64,000 bases of DNA. It comes from Azospirillum sp. SYSU D00513. GTDB lineage: Bacteria; Pseudomonadota; Alphaproteobacteria; Azospirillales; Azospirillaceae. Positions 45,711 to 54,574 of this stretch are shown piece after piece (positions within the stretch are counted from its first letter, which is position 1; the number at the start of each line of letters is the position of its first letter). Below the pieces are notes generated by a model. That model ran no database searches, was not told where the DNA came from, and saw nothing but the letters and a program-made list of their open reading frames with translations. The stretch is taken from the NCBI RefSeq assembly GCF_017356015.1, contig NZ_JAFIQV010000021.1, forward strand, positions 49,021-113,020, written 5' to 3'. A program made the position numbers and the translations under genes.

Positions 45711-47075
45711 TCAGCTCTTGTTCGCGCGCTCGAAGTTGCGCAGCACCGTGTTGCCGCGCTGGACGGCCTTGTTCAGCGTTTCCTGGGCGGACTGCTGGCC
45801 CTGGAAGGCCTTCTCCAACTCCTCCTGGATGATGTTGCGGATTTCCGGCAGGTTGCCGAGCCGCAGGCCGCGGGTGTTCTCGGTCGTCTCCGACCGGGTC
45901 ATCTGGAGGTAGGGGATGTCGGCGCCCGGGTTCTTGTCGTAGAAGCCCGCGGCCTTGGCCTCCTCATAGCCGCGCGCGGTGACCGGCAGGTAGCCGGTGT
46001 CCATGTGCCACTTGGCGTCGACCGAGGGCTGGCCGAGATACTTGAAGAACTGCGCCACCGCCTTGTACTCGGCGTCGGTGCGCTTGGGCGAGGTCATGGT
46101 CCAGAAGGCGGCGCCGCCGATGATGGAGTTCTTCGGCGCGTCCTTCACGTCCGGCCAGTAGGGCAGCATGGCCGCACCCCAGGCGAACTTCGCGTCGCGG
46201 GCGACGCGGGCGCGCAGGCCGGAGGAGCCGAAGATCATCGCGCATTCGCCCGAGGGGAAGAGGGCGTCGGCGGTGCTGTCGCGGCCGCCGTACTTGAACA
46301 GCCCGTCCTTCTGCATGTCGATCAGCGTCTGCACCTGCCGGACATGCAGCGGGCTGTCGATCTTCAGCTCGGCCTTGGCCGAATCGAAGCCGTTGGATTC
46401 GGACGCGAAGGGCAGGTTGTGGGCGGCGCTGAACTGCTCGAACAGAGTCCAGACCGGCCAGGCGGCGGTCAGCGGGCAGGCGCTGCCCGAGGCCTTCAGC
46501 TTCTTCGCGGCGTCCAGCAGCTCGGGCCAGGTGGCCGGGGCCTTGTCCGTGTTCAGACCGGCCTTCTGGAAGGCGTCCTTGTTGTAGAACATGATGGCGG
46601 TGGAGCTGTTGAAGGGCAGCGCCATCAGCTTGCCGTCCTTGGCCGCGTAATAGCCGCCGACCGACGGAAGGTAGCTGTCGGTGTCGAGCGGCATGCCGGC
46701 CTCGGCCATCAGCTCGTGCGCCGGCTTGATCGCCTTGCCCGCCGCCATCATGGTCGCCGTCCCCACCTCGTACATCTGCACGACGTGCGGCGCGTTGCCG
46801 GCGCGGAAGGCGGCGATGGCCGCCTGCATCGTCTCCGGATAGCTGCCCTTGTAGCTGGCGTTGACCTGGACCTTGTCCTGCGAGTCGTTGAAGCCCTGGA
46901 CGACCTGCTCCAGCTGCCCGCCCAGCGGCTGCGACAGCCCGTGCCAGAATTCGATGACGACCTTCTGCTGGGCCTGGGCGGCGCCGGCGGAAAGGGCCGT
47001 GACGGCGAGTGCCGCCGCGGAGCCGGCGAGCGCCGATGCGAGCCGGCGGCGGCCGGTCTGGTGACGGGTCAGCAT
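45711..47075 (-). CDS. ugpB: Glycerol-3-phosphate-binding periplasmic protein
   Basis: 454 residues with a signal peptide (SALAGSAAALAVTALSAGAAQA). The mature start 'VVIEFWHGLSQPLGGQLEQVVQGFN' is the UgpB hallmark, and 'YNKDAFQKAGLN', 'TAAWPVWTLFEQF' and 'TGYLPVTARGYE' follow. It captures sn-glycerol-3-phosphate in the periplasm for UgpAEC. In other bacteria the operon belongs to the phosphate-starvation regulon. It is the first gene of the operon. Confidence 0.94.
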   Translation of the reverse strand: MLTRHQTGRRRLASALAGSAAALAVTALSAGAAQAQQKVVIEFWHGLSQPLGGQLEQVVQGFNDSQDKVQVNASYKGSYPETMQAAIAAFRAGNAPHVVQMYEVGTATMMAAGKAIKPAHELMAEAGMPLDTDSYLPSVGGYYAAKDGKLMALPFNSSTAIMFYNKDAFQKAGLNTDKAPATWPELLDAAKKLKASGSACPLTAAWPVWTLFEQFSAAHNLPFASESNGFDSAKAELKIDSPLHVRQVQTLIDMQKDGLFKYGGRDSTADALFPSGECAMIFGSSGLRARVARDAKFAWGAAMLPYWPDVKDAPKNSIIGGAAFWTMTSPKRTDAEYKAVAQFFKYLGQPSVDAKWHMDTGYLPVTARGYEEAKAAGFYDKNPGADIPYLQMTRSETTENTRGLRLGNLPEIRNIIQEELEKAFQGQQSAQETLNKAVQRGNTVLRNFERANKS

Positions 47076-47154
47076 CTGGAGGTTCCCCCTGTTTTCGGTG
47101 CCTTCTTGCGGGCACCTGAATGGACCCGGATGCTTACGCTCCGGAGACAGGGGG

Positions 47155-47172
47155 ATGAAGTTTTCGTGTCAG
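47155..47172 (-). promoter_or_regulatory. Possible weak Pho box upstream of ugpB
   Basis: On the minus strand CTGACAC, GAAA, ACTTCAT resembles the PhoB pattern of two CTGTCAT repeats with a 4-base AT-rich spacer, matching 9 of 14 repeat positions. It lies about 80 bases before the ugpB start. The match is weak and is called mainly because ugp operons are usually under PhoB. Confidence 0.25.
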
Positions 47173-47207
47173 ACGATCGCCGGCGCGAGAAAGCGGCTGG
47201 AAGAACC

Positions 47208-47237
47208 CCGCCGGCCGGGAGGACACCCGGCCGGCGG
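47208..47237 (-). terminator. Terminator hairpin after dctM
   Basis: CCGCCGGCCGGG and CCCGGCCGGCGG form a perfect 12-bp stem with a 6-base loop, 6 bases past the dctM stop, followed on the minus strand by GGTTCTTCC. It separates the TRAP operon from ugpB. Confidence 0.7.
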
Positions 47238-47243
47238 CGCCCG

Positions 47244-48566
47244 TCAGTTGTAGATTGCGTCCGGCAGCCAGAGCGCCATGCCGGGGAAGACGTAGAGCGT
47301 GACGAGGCAGAGAACGACGATGAACAGGAAGGGCATGACGCCCGCGAAGATCTGCTCGATCGTGACGCCGGCCGGGGCCACGCCCTTCAGGTAGAAGGGC
47401 GCCATGGCGATGGGTGGCGACAGGAAGGAGGTCTGGAGGTTCAGCGCCACCAGGATGCCGAAGAACAGCGGGTCGATGCCGAAATTGTCCAGCAGAGGCA
47501 GGAAGATCGGCACGAAGATGACGATGATCTCCGTCCATTCCAGCGGCCAGCCCAGCACGAAGATGATCGCCTGGGCCAGGATCATGAAGGTGACCGGGCT
47601 GAGGTCGAGGCTCATGACGAAATCCTCGATCACTTGCTGCCCGCCGAGATAGCCGAAGACGGAGGAGAAGATGAAGGAGCCCACGAACAGCCAGCAGACC
47701 ATGGCCGTGGTGCGCGCCGTCAGGAACACCGATTCCTTCAGCTTCTGAACGTTGAGCGCCCGGTAGCAGGCGGCGAGCAGGATGGCGCCGAGCGCGCCGA
47801 TGGCCGCGGCCTCCGACGGGGTCGCCAGGCCGAACAGGATGGCGCCGAGCACCGCCATGATCAGCCCCGCGAGCGGCAGGAAGGAGCGCGCCAGCTCCAG
47901 CAGCACGCGGCCCGGCGTGATGCCGGCCGTCAGCTCGCGCGGCGGTGGCGGCGCCCGTTCCGGACGGAAGAAGCCGACGGCCAGCGCGTAGGTCATGTAG
48001 AGCGCGGTCAGCACGAGGCCGGGGATGAAGGCCGCGGCGTAGAGCTTCACCACCGACACGCCGGCCGTGGCGGCATAGAGGATCAGCATCACGGACGGCG
48101 GGATCAGGATGCCCAGGCAGCCGCCCGCGCAGACCACGCCGCTCGCCAGCCGCGTGTCGTAGCCGGCGCGCAGCATCGCCGGGAAGGCCAGCAGCCCCAT
48201 CAGCGTCACGGTGGCGCCGACGATGCCCGTGGCGGTCGCGAACAGCGCGCAGGTGACCAGCGTCGCCAGGGCGAGCGAGGCGGGGACCGAGCCGAAGGCC
48301 ATCTGGATGGACCGGAACAGCCGGTCCAGGATGTTCGCGCGCTCCACCAGATAGCCCATGAAGACGAAGAGCGGGATGGAGATCAGCACGTCGTTCGACA
48401 TGACCCCGTAGGTCCGCTGCACGAACAGGCTGAAGATGGCGTCGCCCATCCCGAGATAGCCGAAGCCGAGCCCGAGCGCCATCAGCGTGAAGGCGATGGG
48501 GAATCCCAGCACGATCGCGAAGATGAACAGGACGAGCATGAACAGGCCGAGTTGCGGATCGGTCAT
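47244..48566 (-). CDS. dctM: TRAP transporter large permease DctM
   Basis: 440 residues with about 12 hydrophobic segments, the ion-coupled permease of a tripartite transporter. Typical blocks are 'GFPIAFTLMALGLGFGYLG', 'GILIPPSVMLILYA' and 'ATPSEAAAIGALGAI'. It follows dctQ with a 4-base overlap, and the solute-binding gene lies upstream, in the order dctP-Q-M. The substrate is probably a carboxylate; the binding protein decides. Confidence 0.94.
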   Translation of the reverse strand: MTDPQLGLFMLVLFIFAIVLGFPIAFTLMALGLGFGYLGMGDAIFSLFVQRTYGVMSNDVLISIPLFVFMGYLVERANILDRLFRSIQMAFGSVPASLALATLVTCALFATATGIVGATVTLMGLLAFPAMLRAGYDTRLASGVVCAGGCLGILIPPSVMLILYAATAGVSVVKLYAAAFIPGLVLTALYMTYALAVGFFRPERAPPPPRELTAGITPGRVLLELARSFLPLAGLIMAVLGAILFGLATPSEAAAIGALGAILLAACYRALNVQKLKESVFLTARTTAMVCWLFVGSFIFSSVFGYLGGQQVIEDFVMSLDLSPVTFMILAQAIIFVLGWPLEWTEIIVIFVPIFLPLLDNFGIDPLFFGILVALNLQTSFLSPPIAMAPFYLKGVAPAGVTIEQIFAGVMPFLFIVVLCLVTLYVFPGMALWLPDAIYN

Positions 48567-49165
48567 GGCGCGGTGCTCCCCCCGACGGTCTTGTTTTCGC
48601 GGGCCAGGGCCGCCTGGGCGAGCACCACCTGCTCCAGCTCCTCGACGTCATGCAGCCGCCGCGGCCAGTCACCGGTGCGGATGCAGATCACGCAGCGCAC
48701 GCTCTCCGCCAGCCCCTGCAGGAACAGCAGCAGCCCGGCGATCGGGATCAGCGCCTTGAAGGGCCAGATCGGCGGGCCGTCCGGCGTGAAGGAGGAGTGT
48801 TCGTTGAACTGGTAGGAGGGCTTGAAGAAGTTCCAGCCCGAATAGATCAGCGCCGCCATGCAGGCGAAGAAGAACAGGATGTACATGGTCAGATCGACCG
48901 AAGCCTGCACGCGCGGCGGCCATTTGCGGTACAGGAAGTCGCCGCGGACATGGCCGTTGCGCGACAGGGTGTAGGCGCCGGCCATCATGAACAGCGCGCC
49001 GTAGAGCATGTAGCTGGCGTCGTAAACCCAGAAGGTCGGGGCGCGGAAGACATAGCGCATGAAGACTTCGTAGGAGATGGCGAGCGTCAGCAGAAGGATG
49101 CACCAGGCGAAGGTCTTTCCGACCCAGGCGCTGATGCGGTCGATCGACAAGAGAAGCCGCTGCAT
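48563..49165 (-). CDS. dctQ: TRAP transporter small permease DctQ
   Basis: 200 residues with four TM segments; 'YEVFMRYVFRAPTFWVYDASYMLYGALFMMAGAYTLSRNGHVRGDFLY' region shows the DctQ signature, including the arginine after 'GHVR'. It is longer than many DctQ proteins because of a charged C-terminal tail. It joins DctM in the membrane. Its stop overlaps the dctM start by 4 bases. Confidence 0.93.
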   Translation of the reverse strand: MQRLLLSIDRISAWVGKTFAWCILLLTLAISYEVFMRYVFRAPTFWVYDASYMLYGALFMMAGAYTLSRNGHVRGDFLYRKWPPRVQASVDLTMYILFFFACMAALIYSGWNFFKPSYQFNEHSSFTPDGPPIWPFKALIPIAGLLLFLQGLAESVRCVICIRTGDWPRRLHDVEELEQVVLAQAALARENKTVGGSTAP

Positions 49166-49245
49166 GCGGTGCGCCTCCGTGAACGCGGAAGGAATGCGGG
49201 AGAGGACTGTGGACGGAGGTGGGAGGGGGCACGGACAGCCCTAAG

Positions 49246-49270
49246 GGGACGGCGCCGAGGGCGCCGTCCC
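49246..49270 (-). promoter_or_regulatory. Intercistronic hairpin between dctP and dctQ
   Basis: GGGACGGCGCC and GGCGCCGTCCC form a perfect 11-bp stem with a 3-base loop, 43 bases past the dctP stop. No T tract follows. Such hairpins after binding-protein genes often stabilise the upstream mRNA and raise the binding-protein level above that of the permease. Confidence 0.6.
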
Positions 49271-49312
49271 GACACAGGCCAGCCGGCCGTCCGGCCGGAG
49301 CGATCGCGCGGA

Positions 49313-50467
49313 TCAGCCGAAGAAATGCTTGAAGGCCTGCTCGCGCGGGACTTCCCATTCCATCTCGAAGCCGACGACCTCCTTGGTCCAGGCCTTCTGG
49401 CTGTCCACCACCTTCTTGAAGAAGGGATCGGCCGAGAGCTTGTCCACGACCTTGGTCCAGGCGTCGAGCTGCGCCTGGAGCACGGCCGGCGGCGTCTTCA
49501 CCGCCTTCACGCCGCGCTCCTTCATGGCCTGAAGGTCCTTCGGGTAGCGCGACATCGCCTTCCACATCATGTCCGCCGAGGCCGCGTCCGCCGCGAACTT
49601 AAGGATCTGCTGAAGCTCGGGGCCGAGGTTGTCATACTTGTTCTTGTTGTAGATGACCTCGAAGCACTCGCTGCACTGGTGGTAGCTCTGCACCATGTAG
49701 ACCTTGCTGACGTCCGGGAAGCCCAGCGTCCGGTCGGAGGAGGGGTTGTTGAACTCCGCCCCGTCCAGCAGCCCGCGGTCCATGGCCGGCACGATGTCGG
49801 CGGCACCCATGATCGTGACGGCCGCACCCATCTCCTGGTACATGTCGGCGGCAAGGCCGTTGGTGCGGTACTTCAGGTTCCGCATGTCCTCGGCCGTGGC
49901 GATCTCCTTCTTGAACCAGCCCAGCGGCTGGGTCGGCATCGGCGCCATCAGGAAGCCCACGAGGTTCAGCTTGAGGACGTCGCGCACCAGCTCGTCATAG
50001 AGCGCCTGCCCCCCGCCGTAGCGGATCCAGCCCAGCATCTGGTTGGCGTTCCAGCCGTAGGCCGGCGGCGTCGCGAAGAGCGAGAAGGCCTTGTGCTTGC
50101 CGTACCAGTAGCCGGCAACCCCGTGCCCGCCGTCCAGCGCGCCGGAGATGATCGCGTCCTGGAGTTGGAGCGCGCCGACCACGGCACCCGCCGGCAGCAG
50201 GTCCAGCTTCAGCCGCCCGCCCGACAGGTTGTTGACGGTCTTCACATAGTCCTGCGCGAACTCGTGGAAGATGTCGCGGTTCGGCCAGGTGCTCTGGAAG
50301 CGCAGGTTCACGGTCTGCGCGCGCGCCACGTTGGGCATGGACACGGCGGCGACGGCGCCACCCGCAGCGGCACCCGCCAGGAAGCTGCGGCGCGAGGCCG
50401 CGGGCTTGGACGAGTCGGCATCGGCCGGCGTTCCGGCAACCGTGTTGGTGTCGGCGGTCTCGGTCAT
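49313..50467 (-). CDS. dctP: TRAP solute-binding protein (Tat-type signal)
   Basis: 384 residues from the ATG with GGGGAGG upstream. A Tat signal peptide (SRRSFLAGAAAGGAVAAVS) directs a folded protein to the periplasm. The mature region resembles the TakP group that binds 2-oxo acids: 'LRFQSTWPNRDIFHEFAQDYV', 'AEDMRNLKYRTNGLAADMYQEMG' and 'DRGLLDGAEFNNPSSDRTLGF', with the conserved Arg in 'KYRTNG'. First gene of the dctPQM operon. Identity of the ligand is inference. Confidence 0.93.
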   Translation of the reverse strand: MTETADTNTVAGTPADADSSKPAASRRSFLAGAAAGGAVAAVSMPNVARAQTVNLRFQSTWPNRDIFHEFAQDYVKTVNNLSGGRLKLDLLPAGAVVGALQLQDAIISGALDGGHGVAGYWYGKHKAFSLFATPPAYGWNANQMLGWIRYGGGQALYDELVRDVLKLNLVGFLMAPMPTQPLGWFKKEIATAEDMRNLKYRTNGLAADMYQEMGAAVTIMGAADIVPAMDRGLLDGAEFNNPSSDRTLGFPDVSKVYMVQSYHQCSECFEVIYNKNKYDNLGPELQQILKFAADAASADMMWKAMSRYPKDLQAMKERGVKAVKTPPAVLQAQLDAWTKVVDKLSADPFFKKVVDSQKAWTKEVVGFEMEWEVPREQAFKHFFG

Positions 50468-50922
50468 GGTTTTCCTCCCCTTGCACGGCGGTGCCGGTTC
50501 GTTGCCGGCGCGCCGATCGTTGATCGCTCTTTGTTTGGTGGCTCCGATCCGGGATCGGGCGGTGTGGGGGCGGCAGGGCGCCGCTCGTCGGTCGTCGTCA
50601 CGTTCGGGAGCGATGGGCATGGCAAAACCGCGCAAGCGCGCCGTCTCCGGTCCGCCGGCCGAGCCCATCCCGTCAGGAGCACCTCCTTCAGCCAGTTTGC
50701 TGCGCCTGCAAACTGTCGCATGAGCGAACAACTTCCGCCAGTCTTCAAATCGGCGTAAGAAACACAAAGTTCGAAAAATGCCGGGGATGGGATAGGAAGC
50801 TGCGGGGCGGGCGACTCGCGTTTCCCCAGCGGTATGCGAACTGGTATGTCCTCGCCATCGCGCTTGCGTCGGCTGTGGACCTACCGGTGGGCTCCCTGGA
50901 TCATGCGCCAAGGGAGCGGGTC
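50468..50922. other. Intergenic region, left edge of the AT-rich island
   Basis: Upstream region of the TRAP operon. The left part is GC-rich like the genome and should contain the dctP promoter; beyond about 50740 composition begins to fall. I see no gene or clear motif. Confidence 0.5.
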
Positions 50923-51093
50923 ATGAGCCTCGCAAGGCCGATCCAGAACGACGCGAAACACCAACACGCACTTGCCGAAGTGATACAACTTTGGGCGGCT
51001 GAATCAGGCACGCCAGACCATGTTCGGCTGGTGCTCCTTGGTGCTCTCATGGACGCCTATGAGGAAACACTCTGGCCGATCACAGCAGCGTAA
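50923..51093 (+). pseudogene. Truncated HigA-type antitoxin remnant
   Basis: A 56-residue frame with GGGAG upstream: 'RPIQNDAKHQHALAEVIQLW' and 'GTPDHVRLVLLGALMDAYEE' match the N-terminal half of HigA antitoxins (pattern RPIRTEADYxxALAEIxxLW, GTPEGDRLxxLxxLVEAYE). The frame stops before the HTH domain that HigA needs for DNA binding, and no HigB toxin gene is seen on either side. It looks like the remains of a toxin-antitoxin pair, although a short functional protein cannot be excluded. Confidence 0.55.
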
Positions 51094-51463
51094 GCACCGC
51101 CCCTCAGCGGAGTTGCGCGAGGGTTCACAGGACAGCTGCCAGAATAGCGAAGCGAGTGTTTGCGGCAGCGCTCCGGGGAGATGGCGAGACCCCTGGGATC
51201 GGCTTGGCCGACATTCCGGCCCAACATGCCGGACCTGGAGGCATCTTCCTCCTGGCGGCGCAATTGCTGCCTTGGAGCTGATTATTAGAGCATCGTTAGG
51301 CTGGGTCGCCTGTTCACCATTCGGTTTGGAACGGCAAAACAGGCTCCCATCTATCAAATGACGCAAGCTGGGTCGTTCAGTATGCGATCATGTATATCGC
51401 AAACATTTAGCAAAAAGGCCTAAGATTACCTCAAAGTCATCTGTTGCCGCGCGTATAGGTTTT
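51094..51463. other. Gene-free stretch in the AT-rich island
   Basis: Composition falls towards the right. A 113-codon frame at 51020-51361 overlaps the HigA remnant and has no protein-like character. Nothing else is supported. Confidence 0.4.
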
Positions 51464-52876
51464 TCACTTTCCGTCCTGCGCGGAGGCGCTGTCCTCCGGA
51501 GGATTCTTGATGTCTTTGATTAGAGTAATTATGTTTCCACTATCGTCGCTCTGCAGATCCGGTGCATCGTCGTAAGAGTTCAGCTCCTCCTTACTATTCT
51601 TTTCCTTTTTCTTATCTTTTTCGGTCTGTCCGGGCCGCTCATCCACACGAATTTTTATCACATCCCAGATTTGGCGAAGCCGCTTGACATGGAGGTCGTC
51701 CCGAATAATTGCAACAATAGCTTCGATATAATCGGACGGGTCAAGCTCCAGCTCGCTTGAGTTTTCTACAACACTTTCGCGTTTTTTACCGGAAGCCCTA
51801 AACTTTATTCCTTCAAGGTCCTTCCTGTCTGTAAGAATTTCAGTTAGCTTCCTTTTAAGGAAGTCGTTATCCATGGATTTTTCAAGATCAAATATGGTGC
51901 GTATATTATATGACCTTAGCATAGAAGTCTTCTTTGTTCCAACAGCTAATATGAGTTGAGCTTGCGCCACCCAATCAACAACTTCATATAATCCGTAGGG
52001 CGTCTCAACGAATAGCTGGATTGGATTTGTTGTTGCAAGATTTTGAACATCCTCGATTTCAAATTCGGAAAGCCGGAATTTCATATAAGAATCTATTCCG
52101 AGAATCGTGTCGAGGGGCAGTTCTTCTTGCAGGTCCTTGGTTTCTTTCTTTGTCCTTTTCAGCCTCATCCAGGGGTATCGAGCCATTAGTTTATCGAGCA
52201 TCAATCGTGGCTCAATTCCTATAAGGAATGCGATCCCAACGGTAAACGTAGAGCCTAGGGCCGGCTCATCAAAAAAAGATGACGCCACGTGCCAGCATGT
52301 TACAGCAACAAATATTCCGAATATTATGTGATAGCAGCATCGAAGGAAAGAAAGTGGAGAAAGGTCAAAGTTTGATATCCTCTTGATTAAGTAATTGACT
52401 GTCCAACAATATCCTCCAGCAAAAGCATAGGAAACGACACTCAATGTGAAGTAATGGCTCTGGTCGGTCGAGGAAGGATTGTATAACAGAGGCTGCAAGA
52501 AAATATTGTTGCTGAAATTCTGACCTGACGCAAACGCCGTCCAGAAGCCGCAGAAGCAGATAAGTGAATAGATTGTGACAGGAAGTAAGTAATATTGGAA
52601 CGAGTGGGCTTCTGCCGCTCCACTTCTCTCCGGATTAGAATCTGGATCATACTTGTACTTTACCAGTTCGAAAGAAGGTATAATCAAAGATTTACCATCT
52701 TTTTGTTTGGCGAAATCAAAAAGGTGCTCTAAGTCCCTTACCAAATCCCTTCTGAAAGCTCTTATGTTATTGCGGCCGATGAATATGGCAGTGGGTACAA
52801 GGACGCTGAGCATAAGTATACTGAGTATTTCTATAATTTTCTCTATGCCAATGCTAAATATATCTAAATCTGTCAT
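51464..52876 (-). CDS. Orphan membrane protein of an AT-rich island
   Basis: 470 residues from the ATG at 52876, with GGAG upstream. Five or more hydrophobic segments fill residues 10-240. The C-terminal half is soluble and highly charged, with 'IEDVQNLATTNPIQLFVETP' and 'LYEVVDWVAQAQLILAVG', then 'LRSYNIRTIFDLE', which looks like a helix-hairpin-helix-like domain, and a Lys/Glu-rich tail. Similar blocks occur in uncharacterised proteins, but no function is known to me. Codons are rich in A and T, unlike the rest of the window, so recent acquisition is likely. Confidence 0.85.
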   Translation of the reverse strand: MTDLDIFSIGIEKIIEILSILMLSVLVPTAIFIGRNNIRAFRRDLVRDLEHLFDFAKQKDGKSLIIPSFELVKYKYDPDSNPERSGAAEAHSFQYYLLPVTIYSLICFCGFWTAFASGQNFSNNIFLQPLLYNPSSTDQSHYFTLSVVSYAFAGGYCWTVNYLIKRISNFDLSPLSFLRCCYHIIFGIFVAVTCWHVASSFFDEPALGSTFTVGIAFLIGIEPRLMLDKLMARYPWMRLKRTKKETKDLQEELPLDTILGIDSYMKFRLSEFEIEDVQNLATTNPIQLFVETPYGLYEVVDWVAQAQLILAVGTKKTSMLRSYNIRTIFDLEKSMDNDFLKRKLTEILTDRKDLEGIKFRASGKKRESVVENSSELELDPSDYIEAIVAIIRDDLHVKRLRQIWDVIKIRVDERPGQTEKDKKKEKNSKEELNSYDDAPDLQSDDSGNIITLIKDIKNPPEDSASAQDGK

Positions 52877-53575
52877 TTCAATCTCCGAGGTTGAGGGCAT
52901 AAGGCGACCGCATATGAGCCGGACTGCAAGCTGCTTTATTTGTCCGATAACCTTGCAGGCTGGTCAGAAGGGAAGAATGTGCCCAAGATGAGTGAAGGCT
53001 GCTCACCATACAGCTGCATTCTCTTACAGCGTCTCTATTATATTGTCGCAATGATCTCGGCGCCCGCAAGCTAAAAGCGGGAAAGGCGACCTGAATGCTC
53101 GTATAAACCGATGCCGGTAATGATATTACAAGTTCGGTGTTAGAAGATTTAACAATAATCTATTGGTGCTGCCTAGAAATTGCGTCTTCGGTTCTCCCAT
53201 CCGATCCGGAGAATACGGCGAAGTCGGATCATAAACCTGAATGAAAGCAAAGTGCATGGACTCGGAGGGAGATTTACTCCGGCGTTGGAGGCGAGTTGAG
53301 GTGCTTGGCAGGACCAAATCGCTGATGTTAACAAGAGGCAGCGCCCGGCAGGAGGCCTGCGCCGGCAAAAAAATTAATTTGAGCGTATAGAATCTGATTG
53401 TCGAGACACACGACAAACCTATGGCATTCAACTGCGTAGGTAAGTCGTAGCACGGTCTAAAGTTTAGGGATTTGAAGCAGCTCTGAGGAGATGCCCATCA
53501 GGCTGGCAGTTTCCAGACAAAGCAAAGTACCCTGGAATGTCACCTCATGACGGCAGGGTCATGCACCTGATTCGC
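52877..53575. other. Gene-free right part of the AT-rich island
   Basis: About 700 bases with no gene I can support. A 101-codon minus-strand frame at 53126-53431 lacks a ribosome-binding site and domain-like sequence. The promoter of the membrane-protein gene should lie at the left end. Composition returns to GC-rich near 53560. Confidence 0.5.
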
Positions 53576-54574
53576 TCACCGGAACGCGTGCAGGTTCGCC
53601 AGGAACTGTTCGGCCGACCGCCGCCAGGAGTAGCGCAGCGCGTGCTCGCGGCAGCGCTCCGGCGGGATGGTCAGCGCCGCGCGGACGGCGCGGCCGAGGT
53701 CCTCGTCCAGCACGCCGGCGGACGATCCTTCCAGCACGTCGAGCGGGCCGGGCACCGGGTATGCGGCGACCGGCAGGCCGGACGCCAGCGCCTCCAGCAG
53801 CACGAGGCCAAAGGTGTCGCTGCGCGACGGGAAGACGAAGACGTCGGCGGCGGCGTAGTGGCGCGCGAGGTCCTCGCCCTGGCGGGCACCTGCCCAATGG
53901 ACCTCCGGGTAGCGCCGCTCCAGCTCGGCCCGCGCCGGGCCGTCGCCGACCACCAGCTTGCTGCCGGGCAGGTCGAGCCGCAGGAAATCCTCCAGGTTCT
54001 TCTCCACCGCCACCCGCCCGACATACAGCGCGATGGGGCGCGGCAGGTCGAGGAAGCCCTTGTCGCGCGGCCGGAACAGCTCCGTGTCCACCCCGCGCGT
54101 CCAGCGCCGCAGGTTGGCGAAGCCGCGCGCCTCCAGGTCGCGCTCGATGGAGGGGGTGGCCACCATCACCGCGGCCGAGGGCCGGTGGAAGCGGCGCACC
54201 ACCGCGTAGCCGAGTCCCAAGGGCACGGGCGCGCGGTCGCGCACATATTCGGGAAAGCGCGTGTGGTAGGCGGTGGTGAAGGGCTTCTTGCGGGCGAGGC
54301 AATAGCGCCGCGCCGCGAAGCCCAGCGGCCCTTCGGTGGAGATGTGGATGCAGTCGGGTTTGATCCCGTCGATCATCCCCGCCAGCCGCCGCCCGGCCCC
54401 CAGCGCCAGCCGGATTTCCGGGTATGTGGGCAGCGGCACGGTGCGGAACTGGTCGGGGCCGATCACCTCGACCCGGTGGCCCATGGCCTGCAACTCGCGC
54501 TGCACGGTGCCGATGGTGCGCACGACGCCGTTGACCTGCGGGGTCCAGGCGTCGGTGACGATGACGATGGTCAC
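53576..54574 (-). CDS. Family 4 glycosyltransferase, possibly glycolipid-forming
   Basis: 332 residues, GT-B fold. 'VTDAWTPQVNGVVRTIGTVQRELQAMGH' is the N-terminal signature of the GT4 group that glycosylates diacylglycerol or inositol lipids. 'VGRVAVEKNLEDFL', 'VVGDGPARAELERR' and the E-x7-E block 'SDTFGLVLLEALASG' are in place. It overlaps the metallophosphoesterase gene by 4 bases. An Agrobacterium enzyme of this group (Agt) makes glycolipids during phosphate shortage; the same role here is inference. Confidence 0.88.
   Translation of the reverse strand: MTIVIVTDAWTPQVNGVVRTIGTVQRELQAMGHRVEVIGPDQFRTVPLPTYPEIRLALGAGRRLAGMIDGIKPDCIHISTEGPLGFAARRYCLARKKPFTTAYHTRFPEYVRDRAPVPLGLGYAVVRRFHRPSAAVMVATPSIERDLEARGFANLRRWTRGVDTELFRPRDKGFLDLPRPIALYVGRVAVEKNLEDFLRLDLPGSKLVVGDGPARAELERRYPEVHWAGARQGEDLARHYAAADVFVFPSRSDTFGLVLLEALASGLPVAAYPVPGPLDVLEGSSAGVLDEDLGRAVRAALTIPPERCREHALRYSWRRSAEQFLANLHAFR

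Noticed and set aside
46005..48815. Open frame of 936 codons on the plus strand
   Set aside because: It crosses ugpB, dctM and dctQ on the opposite strand and has no protein-like features.
51020..51361. 113-codon plus-strand frame in the AT-rich island
   Set aside because: Overlaps the better-supported HigA remnant, has no ribosome-binding site and a Trp/Ser/Arg-rich translation with no domain.
50468..51463. HigB toxin gene beside the HigA remnant
   Set aside because: I looked on both strands for a small basic toxin frame with RelE/HigB motifs and found none.
53126..53431. 101-codon minus-strand frame
   Set aside because: No ribosome-binding site, no domain, atypical composition; more likely non-coding.
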